A stretch of DNA of 64,000 bases, from positions 5,024,038-5,088,037 of the forward strand of contig NZ_JACHIR010000001.1 of the NCBI RefSeq assembly GCF_014203355.1, given 5' to 3'. Source of the stretch: Kutzneria kofuensis. GTDB taxonomy: Bacteria; Actinomycetota; Actinomycetes; Mycobacteriales; Pseudonocardiaceae. The notes under the pieces were generated by a model. The model saw only the letters and a list, made by a program, of their open reading frames with translations, was not told the DNA's origin and did no database searches. Positions within the stretch are counted from its first letter, which is position 1. Every line of letters begins with the position of its first letter. Both the position numbers and the translations under genes were made by a program. Shown here piece by piece: positions 32,525 through 41,705 of this stretch.

Positions 32525-35500
32525 TAAGGCCCAGCCGGTCCTGCGCACCGCGCCGGTGCTCGCGGTGCTCGTGTGCCACGACGGCGAGCCGTGGCTGCGG
32601 CTGGCGCTGTCCGCGCTGCGGCGCTCGATGCCGCGCCCTCGGCACGTGATCGCGGTGGACACCGGATCATGGGATCGGACGCCGAAGTTGTTGGCGGAGG
32701 CCGCATCCGGGGACAAGCCGGTGCTGGACGGCGTGCTCACCCTGCCGCGTGGAGCCGGTTTCGGAGACGCGGTCCGGGCGGCCGTGACCCACGCCATCGA
32801 GCGCTGGGGCGATCCCGGTCGTTGGCTGTGGCTGCTGCACGACGACAGCGCGCCGGAGCCGGGCTGCCTGGCCGCGCTGCTCGCGGCGGCCGAGATGTCG
32901 CCGGCCGCGGGTGTGCTCGGCCCGCTCTGCCTGGACTGGAACGACCCCAACATCGTGGTGTCCGCCGGGGTGTCCACGGATTCGTCCGGTCATCGGCAGA
33001 CCGGCATCTCCGCGCTGGAGAGCGCACAGGCCCGGTTTTTCGAGCAGAGCACCGAATCCCTCGCGGTGAGCTCGGCGGGCGCTTTGATCAGCCGGGAGCT
33101 GTGGAGCCGGCTCGGCGGCTACGACCCCGTGCTGCCGATGCTCGGCGACGACCTTGATTTTGGTTGGCGGGCAAACAAAGCGGGTAGCCTGGTGCTGTCG
33201 GTGCCGACGGCCCGGCTGCGACACGTGCGCGCCGCCAGCGTCGGCGAGCGTCGGCTGGACGCGCTCGCCGCGCCGCCGGGGCCGTTCCTGCGCGGCGTCG
33301 AACGGGCCCATGGCCTGCGCACCTTCCTGGTCAACTGTGCACTTTTCTCGTTCCTCATCGGCCTGCCCCGGCTGATACTGCTGTGTCTGTTGCGTGCCTT
33401 GGGATTTCTGGTGCTGCGCCGGGTTCCGGACGCGCGGGCGGAGATCGGCGCGATCCGCTACCTGGTGAGCGGCCGGGGACGTCTGCTGTCCGCTCGGGCA
33501 GATCGCCGGCGCATTTCGGTCGCCGGGCAGAAGAGTGTGCGCGGATTGTTCACGAGCCGGCTCACGCGGTTGCGCAACGCGTTCCGCAGCGGCCTGGCCG
33601 TGCTGGTTCGCCGACGCGTGCAGGCCGACGCGGTGCTCGGCCGGCTGCCCGCGCCGGAGACGGCACGGACCGCGTGGCTGGACCCGGACGACAGTCGCAA
33701 CGCCAAGCTTCCCGTCGGACCGCAGGCGCTGCCGGCCGGTGCGCTGCGGGGCGCGCGCCGCGGTCCCGCCGGGCTGCGACGGCCGGCGGCGGTGGTCGTG
33801 CCGGTCGCGGCGCAGGCGCCGCCGGGGCTGCGACCGAGCCCGCGGCCACGGCCGTCGCCGCGGCGACGCGACGAGGAGGCGCCCAACCCGCTGGCCGATC
33901 TCATGATCGTCGAGGTCGATCGTGGCGAGGTGATCCGGCAGCTGCTGGTGTCGCCGGCGCTGTGGATGTTCGTCACGCTGTCGGTGCTCGGTGTGATCGT
34001 CAACGCCGGGCGGCTGGGCACGGATCTCGTCGGCGGCCGGCTGCTGCCGGTGCGTGACCTCGCGGCGACCTGGTCGGCGTACCTGGCGACGTGGCATCCG
34101 GTCTCCGGCGGAACGGCCGCTCCCGCGCCAGCGGCGTTGGCAGTGCTGGGAAGTCTCGGCGCGGTGCTCGGCGGCCCGAAGGCCGCGGTGGCCGTGCTGC
34201 TGTTCGGCGACCTGCCGCTGGCGGGTGTATCGGCGTATCTGGCGACGCGGCGGATGCGTGTCGCCCGGCCGATTCGCGCTGTGATCGCCGCCGCGTACGC
34301 CTTGCTGCCGGCCGCCGCGACCGGTGTGTCGCAGGGCCGGTTGGACGTCGTGGTCGTGCACCTGCTGCTGCCGCTCGTGCTTGCCGGTGCGGCAACTTTG
34401 TTGCGGGGCAACGCCCCCGGGACCTGGGTGGCCACCGTCGCCAGCACGTCCATCGGCCTCGCGGTGATCGGCGCCTTCTCACCGTTGACACATCTGCTGG
34501 TGCTGGTCGGGGTGCTGATCGGGTTCGTCGCCGTGCCGGGACACCGCCGCGTGCTGGCGTTGTTCGGAATTGTGTTGCTGCCCTTGGCTTTGCTGCTGCC
34601 ATGGCCCGCGGTTGTGTTGCAGCACCCCGATGTCCTGCTGCACGGCGTCGGCGCGCGGCTGCCCGACACGCCGGAGGCGCTGACCCGACTCGTCACCCTT
34701 GACCCCGGCGGCCCAGGGGCCCTGCCGGTGGTCGGAGTGTTCGTCGTCGTGGCCGCCGTGAGCGCTGCCGTGCTGCGGGCCAACCGGAACGTGCTGCCCG
34801 GCCTCGCGGTCGCCATCGGCGGCGTCGTCGTGGTCGGGTTCCTGTGGAGCCACCAGGTGTGGACCGGCGCGCCGATGCTCGTGCTCGGCGCCGGGCTGCT
34901 GCTGATCGTGCTCGGCGCGTGCGTGCCGGCCCCGGTCGTGTGGGAGATCCCGCACCTGCGCTTCGCCTCCATCAGCGCGGCCCTGGTCGTGGTCGGGCTG
35001 CTCGCCGCCAGCGTGCTGATCGCCGGCCGGCAGGGGCCGCTGCACGCCGGCGGCGACCCGCGCTTCGTGCCGGCGATCGCCAACGAACTGGCGACGACCG
35101 GCGAGACGGTGCTGGAGTTGGCCCACGACGGCCGGCCGACCCGGCTGACCGCCGGCGGCCTCGCCGGCTTCGGCGACGACGACCTGGTGCCGGTGCCGGG
35201 CGCCGCCGAGCGGTTGACCAAGCTCGGCGCCGACCTGATCGGCGCCGACCGTGACGCCGCCGAGGCCGCCGTCGCGCAGCTGGCCGTGGACGGCGTGAGC
35301 TACGTCGTGCTGCCCGACACCGGGGCCGCCGAGCGGCTGCACGACGCCGTCGGCGACCTCGCCACCTCCTCGCCGCCGATGTCCGACGGCCGGCCGGTGG
35401 TGCGCGTGCAGCTGGCCAACAGCCACGTGGTGCTGCTGGCCCCTCAGCAGGCCCAGAAGGCCGTCACGGGCGGCGCCCCGCCCACCGAGCTCGGCGCGCC

Positions 35501-35816
35501 CGGCATCGCGCCGGTGGACGCCTCACCGCCCGACATCGCCGTCCGCGTGTCCGACGGGCCGAGCGGCCGGCTGCTGGTGCTCGCCGCCGAGGACGAGCCC
35601 GGCTGGCGGGCCACCGTCGACGGTCGTCAGGTGGCGACCGTGCGGGCCTGGGGGCACCTGATCGCCGTCCCCGTGCCCACGGCCGCCGCCGACGTCACGG
35701 TCGACCAGCCCGGCACCCTGCGCAGCTTCCTGCTCCTGGTCCAGGCGGCCTTCCTTCTGTTCACGGTTCTCACGGCCATTCCCAGTCGCAAATCAACCCC
35801 CGCGAGTCCCGCCTAG
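32517..35816 (+). CDS. large GT2 glycosyltransferase / polytopic membrane protein
   Basis: A 1099-residue protein. Residues about 10-250 are a GT2 domain: VLAVLVCHDGEPWLRLALSA, VDTGSWDRTP, WLLHDDSAPEPGCL and DDLDFGWRANKAG. A Pro/Arg-rich linker follows (about 390-465), then roughly ten membrane helices (from about 480 to 850), an extracytoplasmic domain with GWRATVDGRQVATVRAWGH, and a final membrane helix. Architecture and position next to whiB match a conserved actinobacterial glycosyltransferase of the cell envelope; the sugar is unknown. The start is TTG at 32517 after GGGAG; no better start is in frame. Confidence 0.85.
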   Translation: MPGKAQPVLRTAPVLAVLVCHDGEPWLRLALSALRRSMPRPRHVIAVDTGSWDRTPKLLAEAASGDKPVLDGVLTLPRGAGFGDAVRAAVTHAIERWGDPGRWLWLLHDDSAPEPGCLAALLAAAEMSPAAGVLGPLCLDWNDPNIVVSAGVSTDSSGHRQTGISALESAQARFFEQSTESLAVSSAGALISRELWSRLGGYDPVLPMLGDDLDFGWRANKAGSLVLSVPTARLRHVRAASVGERRLDALAAPPGPFLRGVERAHGLRTFLVNCALFSFLIGLPRLILLCLLRALGFLVLRRVPDARAEIGAIRYLVSGRGRLLSARADRRRISVAGQKSVRGLFTSRLTRLRNAFRSGLAVLVRRRVQADAVLGRLPAPETARTAWLDPDDSRNAKLPVGPQALPAGALRGARRGPAGLRRPAAVVVPVAAQAPPGLRPSPRPRPSPRRRDEEAPNPLADLMIVEVDRGEVIRQLLVSPALWMFVTLSVLGVIVNAGRLGTDLVGGRLLPVRDLAATWSAYLATWHPVSGGTAAPAPAALAVLGSLGAVLGGPKAAVAVLLFGDLPLAGVSAYLATRRMRVARPIRAVIAAAYALLPAAATGVSQGRLDVVVVHLLLPLVLAGAATLLRGNAPGTWVATVASTSIGLAVIGAFSPLTHLLVLVGVLIGFVAVPGHRRVLALFGIVLLPLALLLPWPAVVLQHPDVLLHGVGARLPDTPEALTRLVTLDPGGPGALPVVGVFVVVAAVSAAVLRANRNVLPGLAVAIGGVVVVGFLWSHQVWTGAPMLVLGAGLLLIVLGACVPAPVVWEIPHLRFASISAALVVVGLLAASVLIAGRQGPLHAGGDPRFVPAIANELATTGETVLELAHDGRPTRLTAGGLAGFGDDDLVPVPGAAERLTKLGADLIGADRDAAEAAVAQLAVDGVSYVVLPDTGAAERLHDAVGDLATSSPPMSDGRPVVRVQLANSHVVLLAPQQAQKAVTGGAPPTELGAPGIAPVDASPPDIAVRVSDGPSGRLLVLAAEDEPGWRATVDGRQVATVRAWGHLIAVPVPTAAADVTVDQPGTLRSFLLLVQAAFLLFTVLTAIPSRKSTPASPA

Positions 35817-35829
35817 GAGCACAGCGAGT

Positions 35830-35869
35830 CCCGCTCTCGGGCACACCGAAACCCGCTCTCAGGCACACC
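35830..35869. repeat. short tandem repeat, two 18-nt units
   Basis: CCCGCTCTCRGGCACACC occurs at 35830-35847 and 35852-35869 with one mismatch and a 22-nt period, between the giant glycosyltransferase stop and the convergent metallopeptidase-like gene. Function unknown. Confidence 0.55.
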
Positions 35870-35891
35870 AGACCGTGAATTCAGGAAGTTC

Positions 35892-36365
35892 TCAGTCCCC
35901 GTCGATCACGTCCGGATCGAGGCCGAGGTAGCTGGCGATCTGCTCGACCAGCACATCGTGCACAAGATCCGCGAGATCGGCCCCGTCCTTGGCCCGCGCC
36001 TCCAACGGCCGCCGGTACAGCACGATGCGTGCCCGGGTGGGCACGCCGCGTCGGTCGACGCCCGCCGGAACCAGCCTCGCCAGCGGCACGTTGCCGTCGT
36101 CGACGACGCCGTCCTCCCAGCTCAGCTCGTCGTCCGGGCCGACGTGCACCTCCGGCACGTCGTCCACGGCCACGTCCAACTGGGTCAGCTCGGTCCGCCA
36201 GCGTGCCTCGATCGGCTCGAGCGCCTCGATCACGAGCGCGTCGAACCGCTCGGCCCGGCTGCGCGCCGCGGGCAGCGTCGCCGGATAGAGCGGTCCGCGC
36301 AGGCCACGGCCGTGCCGGTCGCGGCTGCGGCGTCCCCGACGCCTGGATCCTCTGGCCATCACCAC
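35892..36365 (-). CDS. Rv3259-type metallopeptidase-family protein with degenerate active site
   Basis: A 157-residue protein: an Arg-rich N-terminus, then FDALVIEALEPIEARW, VPTRARIVLYRRPLEARAK and LADLVHDVLVEQIASYLGLD. In zincin-type relatives the last segment carries HExxH; here it reads HDVLV, so zinc catalysis is doubtful. The start is the GTG at 36365, 8 nt after the -10-like TACGCT on the minus strand, in a 79-nt gap shared with the DUF3499 gene. Synteny agrees with mycobacterial Rv3259. Confidence 0.75.
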   Translation of the reverse strand: MVMARGSRRRGRRSRDRHGRGLRGPLYPATLPAARSRAERFDALVIEALEPIEARWRTELTQLDVAVDDVPEVHVGPDDELSWEDGVVDDGNVPLARLVPAGVDRRGVPTRARIVLYRRPLEARAKDGADLADLVHDVLVEQIASYLGLDPDVIDGD

Positions 36366-36373
36366 GGCCAGTC

Positions 36374-36379
36374 AGCGTA
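36374..36379 (-). promoter_or_regulatory. -10 box (leaderless-type), minus strand
   Basis: On the minus strand TACGCT lies 8 nt before the GTG at 36365. It faces away from the DUF3499 -10 at 36431, so two compact divergent promoters share this gap. Confidence 0.45.
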
Positions 36380-36430
36380 CGCGGAGGCGTGTCACCCGCG
36401 TGCCTGCACGCCGCCAAGAGTGGGAAGCGC

Positions 36431-36436
36431 TATCGT
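36431..36436 (+). promoter_or_regulatory. -10 box for the DUF3499 gene (leaderless-type)
   Basis: TATCGT lies 8 nt before the GTG at 36445; no ribosome site precedes the start. Confidence 0.45.
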
Positions 36437-36444
36437 CAGCGATC

Positions 36445-36819
36445 GTGCGGAGCGTGAGGCGGTGCTCGCGAACCGGGTGTACGAACCCGGCAGTCGCCAC
36501 GCTCACCTACGCCTATGCGGACTCCACCGCGGTCGTCGGACCCCTGGCCACCTACTCCGAACCGCACAGTTACGACCTGTGCGAGGAGCACGCCATGCGG
36601 CTCACGGTGCCCCGCGGCTGGGAGGTCGTCAGGCATGAGGGTGAGTTCGCCGCTCCCGAGCCGTCGGTCGACGACCTGACGGCGCTCGCGGAGGCGGTGC
36701 GGGAGGCCGGCCGGGCCGACCGACCGGTGGACCGGGTCGACCCGACCCGGATGGACCCGTCGATGGGGGCCCAGCGACGGGGCCACCTGCGGGTGTTGCC
36801 CGACCCGATCGAGGACTGA
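36445..36819 (+). CDS. DUF3499 family protein (Rv3258c type)
   Basis: A 124-residue soluble protein. The N-terminal RRCSRTGCTNPAVATLTYAY and the later YDLCEEHAMRLTVPRGWEVV place four zinc-ribbon-like cysteines/histidine in the DUF3499 pattern. The C-terminal part is acidic and variable. The function is unknown; by synteny it is Rv3258c, just upstream of phosphomannomutase. The GTG at 36445 is chosen over 36400 because the conserved domain begins there and a -10 box is well placed. Confidence 0.9.
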   Translation: MRSVRRCSRTGCTNPAVATLTYAYADSTAVVGPLATYSEPHSYDLCEEHAMRLTVPRGWEVVRHEGEFAAPEPSVDDLTALAEAVREAGRADRPVDRVDPTRMDPSMGAQRRGHLRVLPDPIED

Positions 36820-36828
36820 ACGCGCCGG

Positions 36829-36834
36829 TAGGCT
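36829..36834 (+). promoter_or_regulatory. -10 box for manB
   Basis: TAGGCT lies 34 nt before the manB GTG. A short leader with GGGAGAAGG as ribosome site would result. Confidence 0.45.
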
Positions 36835-36868
36835 GGCATCGACCCATCCGAGCTACCCGGGAGAAGGC

Positions 36869-38218
36869 GTGCCCGACCTGTCTGCGATCGTCAAGGCCTA
36901 CGACATCCGTGGGGTGGTCGGCGAGCAGTTGGACGCCGCCGTCACACGCGCCCTGGGGGCCGCGTTCGCCAAGCTCGTCGGCGGCCCGTCCGTCGTCATC
37001 GGGCACGACATGCGCGACTCCTCGCCCGAGCTGTCCGCCGCGTTCGCCGAGGGCGTGACCAGCCAGGGCGTCGACGTCGTGTCCATCGGCCTGGCCAGCA
37101 CGGACATGCTCTACTTCGCCTCCGGCAAGCTCCAGCTGCCCGGCGCGATGTTCACCGCCAGCCACAACCCGGCCAAGTACAACGGCATCAAGCTGTGCCG
37201 GGCCGGCGCGGCTCCGGTCGGGCAGGACAGCGGCCTGGCCGAGATCCGGGACTGGGCCCAGCAGGGCGTGCCGCCGGTGGACGGCCGCCATGGCAGCGTG
37301 AGCGAGCAGAACATGCTCGCCGACTACGCCGCCTACCTGCGGGAACTGGTCGACCTGAGCGGCATCCGGCCGCTGAAGGTCGCGGTGGACGCCGGCAACG
37401 GCATGGGCGGCTACACGGTGCCCGAGGTGTTCGCCGGGCTGCCGATCGAGGTCGTCCCGATGTACTTCGAGCTGGACGGCAACTTCCCCAACCACGAGGC
37501 CAACCCGCTGGACCCGGCCAACCTGGTCGACCTGCAGCGCAGGGTCGTCGAGGTGGGCGCGGACGCCGGCCTGGCCTTCGACGGCGACGCCGACCGCTGC
37601 TTCGTGGTGGACGCCGACGGCAACCCGGTCTCGCCGAGCGCGGTGACCGCCCTGGTCGCCACCCGTGAGCTGGCCAAGGACCCGGGCGGCACGATCATCC
37701 ACAACCTGATCACCTCCCGCTGCGTGCCGGAGATCGTGGAGGAGCACGGCGGCAAGCCAGTGCGGACCCGCGTCGGACACTCGTTCATCAAGCAGCGGAT
37801 GGCCGAGACCGGCGCCATCTTCGGCGGCGAGCACTCGGCCCACTACTACTTCCGGGACTTCTGGCGCGCCGACACCGGCATGCTCGCCGCCATGCACGTG
37901 CTGGCCGCCCTCGGCGAGCAGGACAAGCCGCTGGCCGAGCTGACCGCGGAGTTCTGCCGCTACGAGGCGTCCGGCGAGATCAACTCGACCGTCGCCGACC
38001 AGGCCGCGTCGACCGAGGCGGTCCGCGCCGCCTACGCCGGCCGCGACGGCGTGACCTTCGACGAGTTGGACGGCCTGACCGTCGACCTCGGCGACGGCCG
38101 CTGGTTCAACCTGCGCGCCTCCAACACGGAGCCGCTGCTGCGGTTGAACGTGGAGGCACCCGACGCGGGCGCGGTCGCCGCGCTGCGCGACGAGGTGCTG
38201 GCCATCGTGCGGCGCTGA
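36869..38218 (+). CDS. manB: phosphomannomutase
   Basis: A 449-residue alpha-D-phosphohexomutase that interconverts mannose-6-P and mannose-1-P. The catalytic phosphoserine loop is FTASHNPAKYNGIK, the metal loop is LAFDGDADRCFVV, the sugar loop is GGEHSAHYYFRDF and the phosphate loop is LRASNTEPLLRLNVE. All four are intact. GTG start with a good ribosome site. It supplies mannose-1-P to the guanylyltransferase at 24507, and is followed by a Trm112-like gene, a SIS protein and manA. Confidence 0.96.
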   Translation: MPDLSAIVKAYDIRGVVGEQLDAAVTRALGAAFAKLVGGPSVVIGHDMRDSSPELSAAFAEGVTSQGVDVVSIGLASTDMLYFASGKLQLPGAMFTASHNPAKYNGIKLCRAGAAPVGQDSGLAEIRDWAQQGVPPVDGRHGSVSEQNMLADYAAYLRELVDLSGIRPLKVAVDAGNGMGGYTVPEVFAGLPIEVVPMYFELDGNFPNHEANPLDPANLVDLQRRVVEVGADAGLAFDGDADRCFVVDADGNPVSPSAVTALVATRELAKDPGGTIIHNLITSRCVPEIVEEHGGKPVRTRVGHSFIKQRMAETGAIFGGEHSAHYYFRDFWRADTGMLAAMHVLAALGEQDKPLAELTAEFCRYEASGEINSTVADQAASTEAVRAAYAGRDGVTFDELDGLTVDLGDGRWFNLRASNTEPLLRLNVEAPDAGAVAALRDEVLAIVRR

Positions 38219-38242
38219 GAATCTTCGCTAGGGAGGAACCCG

Positions 38243-38449
38243 ATGGCCGTCCAGCTCGACCCGCAGCTGCTGGAGATCCTGCGCTGCCCGTCGCCCGACC
38301 ACGCGCCGCTACGTCCCGGCACCCCGGACGACGCCGACGCGGACATGCTGACCTGCACCGAGTGCGGCCGCGGCTACCCCGTCCAGGACGGCATTCCGGT
38401 GCTGCTGCTGGACGAGGCGGTGCCGCCGCAGGGCGGCGTGGCCGGGTGA
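38243..38449 (+). CDS. Trm112-like zinc-ribbon protein
   Basis: A 68-residue Trm112/YcaR-family protein: LDPQLLEILRCPSPDHAPL and LTCTECGRGYPVQDGIPVLL, with three of the usual cysteines in view (RCP, CTEC). Relatives activate methyltransferases; the partner is unknown. It is 24 nt after manB with GGGAGG upstream of the ATG, and 6 nt before the SIS gene, so it is inside the mannose operon. Confidence 0.88.
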   Translation: MAVQLDPQLLEILRCPSPDHAPLRPGTPDDADADMLTCTECGRGYPVQDGIPVLLLDEAVPPQGGVAG

Positions 38450-38455
38450 GCTGAC

Positions 38456-39532
38456 GTGCTCGACGACACCCTGCTCGACGACCCGTCGCGGCTGGCGGAC
38501 ACCGACACCGGCGGGCTGCTGCGCGCGGCGGCGATGGCCGGCGCGCAGGTGCGCGCCGTCGCCGAGGCCGCCGAGGAGGCGGGCGTCGGGCGGCTGGCCG
38601 AGGAGCGGCCGCGGGCCCTGGTGCTGGTCACCCGTCCCGGCATCGGCGTGGCCGCCTCCCAGCTGCTGGCCGCGCTGCTGACGACGGCGTGCCCGGTGCC
38701 GGTCGTGCTGGCCGAGGCGGTGCCGAGCTGGATCGGCGCCCTGGACCTGGTCGTCGCGCACACCGACGACCCCGGCGACGTCGTGCTGGCCGAGTCCCTC
38801 GACCGGGCGACCCGCCGCGGCGCCCGCGTGATCGTCACGGCCCCGCCGGACGGCCCGGTCGCCGCCGCGGCCGCCGGTCGCGGCGTGCTGCTGCCGCCGC
38901 GGGTGCCGGTGCCGACGGGCTTCGGGTTCGCCCGGGCCCTGGCCGCCGGCCTTGTCGTCGTCGGCGCTCTGGGATTGTTGCGTACGGACATCGCCGAGCT
39001 GGCCGATGAGCTGGACCGCGAGTCCGAGCGCGACCACCCGATGCACGAGTCGTTCGTCAACCCGGCCAAGAGCCTCGCGCTGCGTGTCGCCGACCGCACG
39101 CCGCTGCTGTGGGGCCTCGACCCGGCGGCGACCGCCGTCGCCTGGCACGCCGCGTTCGTGCTGGCCAGCCACGCCGGCGTGGTCAGCGACGTGGCCGGCT
39201 ACCAGCAGGCCATCGGCCGCGCGGCCCTGCACCGCGCCGCCGTGCAGTCCAGCTCCGGCGGCGACCTGTTCGCCGACCCGGACGACGAGCAGCCCACCCA
39301 GCCCCGGGTCCTGCTGCTGGCCGTCGGCCGCGGCGACGCCGCCGAGGCGACCCGCCGCGCGGCCGAGGCGACCCTGGCCGGCGCGGACGTGATCCGGCTG
39401 GACGAGGTCTCCGGCGGCGACGCCACCTGCGCCGCGGTGCTTGCCCTGCGTTTCGAGCTGGCCGCCCTCTACCTGGGGCTCGCGGCCGGCACCATCGGCG
39501 GCCCCGGGTACTACACCCCGGCCGCCGTATGA
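38456..39532 (+). CDS. SIS-domain protein (PGI/PMI-like, Rv3256c type)
   Basis: A 358-residue protein. The N-terminal part shows LLDDPSRLADTDTGGLLRAA and LVLVTRPGIGVAASQLLAAL, and the middle shows NPAKSLALRVADRTPLLWGL, consistent with the bifunctional phosphoglucose/phosphomannose isomerase-like SIS family. The usual catalytic serine-rich pattern is not obvious. Its place between manB and manA suggests a role in sugar-phosphate handling; activity not certain. GTG start. Confidence 0.82.
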   Translation: MLDDTLLDDPSRLADTDTGGLLRAAAMAGAQVRAVAEAAEEAGVGRLAEERPRALVLVTRPGIGVAASQLLAALLTTACPVPVVLAEAVPSWIGALDLVVAHTDDPGDVVLAESLDRATRRGARVIVTAPPDGPVAAAAAGRGVLLPPRVPVPTGFGFARALAAGLVVVGALGLLRTDIAELADELDRESERDHPMHESFVNPAKSLALRVADRTPLLWGLDPAATAVAWHAAFVLASHAGVVSDVAGYQQAIGRAALHRAAVQSSSGGDLFADPDDEQPTQPRVLLLAVGRGDAAEATRRAAEATLAGADVIRLDEVSGGDATCAAVLALRFELAALYLGLAAGTIGGPGYYTPAAV

Positions 39533-39546
39533 GGGAGTGACGACGA

Positions 39547-40779
39547 GTGGAGTTGCTGCACAACGCGGTGCGTCCCTACGCATGGGGCTCACGCACCGCG
39601 ATCGCCGAGCTGCTCGGAAAGCCCGTGCCGGCGCCGCACCCCGAGGCCGAACTGTGGATGGGCGCACACCCCGGGGGGCCGTCCCGGCTGGTCGACGCCG
39701 ACGGTGACGAGCGGTCCCTGCTCGACGAGCTCGCCGCCGACCCCGACGGGCAGCTCGGACCGGCGCTGGCCGCGCGTTGGGGCGGGCGGCTGCCGTTCCT
39801 GCTCAAGGTGCTGGCCGCCGACGAGCCGCTGAGCCTGCAGGCCCACCCGTCCGCCGAGCAGGCCGCCGAGGGTTACGCCCGCGAGGAGGCCGCCGGCATC
39901 CCGCGGGACGCCAAGAACCGCAACTACCCGGACCCCACCGCCAAGCCCGAACTGATCTGCGCGCTGACCGAGTTCCACGCGCTGGCCGGCTTCGCCGACC
40001 CCGAGCGCACCATCCGGCTGCTGCGCGGCCTGGACGCGCCGGGGCTGGCCCACTACACCGAGCTGCTGGCCGGGCAGCCCGACTCCGACGGCCTGCGCGC
40101 TCTGTTCACCACCTGGATCACGTTGCCGCAGCAGGCCCTCGACCAGCTGCTGCCGCAGCTGCTCGACTCGTGCGTGCGGCAGGTCAAGGAACGCGGCGAG
40201 TTCGACCTGGAGTGCCGGACCGTGCTGGAGCTCGGCGAGGCCTACCCGGGCGACGCCGGCGTGCTGGCCGCCGTGCTGCTCAACCGGATCGTGCTGCACC
40301 CCGGCGAGGCGATCTACCTGCCCGCCGGCAACCCGCACGCGTACCTGCGCGGCACCGGCATCGAGATCCTCGCCAACTCCGACAACGTGCTGCGCTGCGG
40401 GCTCACCCCCAAGCACGTGGACGTGCCCGAGCTGCTGCGGGTGCTGGACTTCTCGTACGGGCGGATGCCGGTGCAGCGCGGGGACGAGGTCACCCCGCAC
40501 CACTTCGTCTACCCGACGCCGGCGGCCGAGTTCGAGCTGTCCCGGCTGGAATGGGCTTCGGATGACGCTCCTGTTCGGATCGATCACCCGGGGCCGCAGG
40601 TGCTGATCTGCATCGACGGCGCTGTCACGCTGCGCCGCGCGGACGGCGTCGAGCTGCCGCTGCGGCGCGGCGAGTCCGCCTGGCTCGCCGCCGCCGACCC
40701 GGCCGTCGACGTCGTGCCGACCAGCCTGCCGGCCTCGGTGTTCCGGGCCACTGCCGGAGTCGATTCGTCCAGCAACTAG
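39547..40779 (+). CDS. manA: mannose-6-phosphate isomerase, class I
   Basis: A 410-residue cupin enzyme converting fructose-6-P to mannose-6-P. Zinc-site motifs: LSLQAHPSAEQAAEGY, KPELICALTEFHALAGF and IYLPAGNPHAYLRGTGIEIL, the last with the catalytic arginine/zinc ligands; SDNVLRCGLTPKHVDVPELL is the C-terminal signature. GTG start after AGGGAG. It completes a mannose-6-P to GDP-mannose route with manB and the guanylyltransferase. Confidence 0.96.
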   Translation: MELLHNAVRPYAWGSRTAIAELLGKPVPAPHPEAELWMGAHPGGPSRLVDADGDERSLLDELAADPDGQLGPALAARWGGRLPFLLKVLAADEPLSLQAHPSAEQAAEGYAREEAAGIPRDAKNRNYPDPTAKPELICALTEFHALAGFADPERTIRLLRGLDAPGLAHYTELLAGQPDSDGLRALFTTWITLPQQALDQLLPQLLDSCVRQVKERGEFDLECRTVLELGEAYPGDAGVLAAVLLNRIVLHPGEAIYLPAGNPHAYLRGTGIEILANSDNVLRCGLTPKHVDVPELLRVLDFSYGRMPVQRGDEVTPHHFVYPTPAAEFELSRLEWASDDAPVRIDHPGPQVLICIDGAVTLRRADGVELPLRRGESAWLAAADPAVDVVPTSLPASVFRATAGVDSSSN

Positions 40780-40782
40780 GGT
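40777..40782 (+). promoter_or_regulatory. -10 box for the CDF gene overlapping the manA stop
   Basis: TAGGGT lies 8 nt before the ATG at 40791; its TAG is the manA stop codon. Confidence 0.5.
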
Positions 40783-40790
40783 TTTGTCCC

Positions 40791-41705
40791 ATGTCAGCAG
40801 GGGGCGGTACCAAAGCCATTGTCGCCGCGCTGAGCGCCAACGCCGGCATCGCGGTCGCCAAGTTCGTCGGATTCGCCGTCACGGGGTCGTCGTCGATGCT
40901 CGCCGAGGGCGTGCACTCGATCGCCGACACCGCCAACCAGGGGCTGCTGCTGCTCGGCAAGCGCACCTCGCAGCGCAAGGCCGACGCCGAGCACCCGTTC
41001 GGCTACGGCCGGGACCGGTACTTCTACTCGTTCGTGGTGGCGCTGCTGCTGTTCACCCTCGGCGCGCTGTTCGCGATCTACGAGGGCATCCACAAGGTGG
41101 AGGCGCCCGAGCCGCTGGACGCTCCGTTCGTCGCCGTGATCATTCTCGGCCTGGCCGTGCTGCTGGAGGGCTACAGCTTCCGCACCGCCATGGCCGAGTC
41201 GCGGGAACTGCGGGGGAACGCCAGCTGGTGGCAGTTCATCCGGCAGGCCAAGGTGCCCGAACTGCCCATCGTGCTGCTGGAGGACACCGGGGCCCTGTTC
41301 GGTCTGGTGTTCGCGCTGCTCGGCGTCACGCTGTCGCTGGTGACCGGGAACCCCGTGTGGGACGGCGTGGCCACCATCGCCATCGGCGTGCTGCTCGGGC
41401 TGATCGCCATCGTGCTGATCATCGAGATGAAGAGCCTGCTGATCGGCGAGGGCGCCGCCCCCGAACTGCTGAAGACCATCGTGCGGCAGCTGGAGGGCGG
41501 CAACGTGGAGCGGGTGATCCACATCCGCACCCAGTACCTCGGGCCGGAGGAGATCCTGGTCGCCGCCAAGATCGCGTTCAACGGCACCGCGTCGGTCGCC
41601 GAGGTCGCCCGGTCCATCGACGAGGCCGAGGTTCGGGTGCGATCCGCGGTCCCCGCGGCCCGACTCATCTACCTGGAGCCCGATCTGGACCGGACACCCC
41701 GGTAG
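40791..41705 (+). CDS. cation diffusion facilitator (CDF) transporter
   Basis: A 304-residue membrane protein: VAALSANAGIAVAKFVGFAV opens the first helix, and SSSMLAEGVHSIADTANQGL carries the HxxxD metal site, with LLEDTGALFGLVFALLGVTL (ExxxD-type) as the second half. A cytoplasmic C-terminal domain follows. It would export Zn, Fe, Mn or similar ions; specificity is unclear. The ATG is likely leaderless, 8 nt after a -10 that overlaps the manA stop. Confidence 0.9.
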   Translation: MSAGGGTKAIVAALSANAGIAVAKFVGFAVTGSSSMLAEGVHSIADTANQGLLLLGKRTSQRKADAEHPFGYGRDRYFYSFVVALLLFTLGALFAIYEGIHKVEAPEPLDAPFVAVIILGLAVLLEGYSFRTAMAESRELRGNASWWQFIRQAKVPELPIVLLEDTGALFGLVFALLGVTLSLVTGNPVWDGVATIAIGVLLGLIAIVLIIEMKSLLIGEGAAPELLKTIVRQLEGGNVERVIHIRTQYLGPEEILVAAKIAFNGTASVAEVARSIDEAEVRVRSAVPAARLIYLEPDLDRTPR

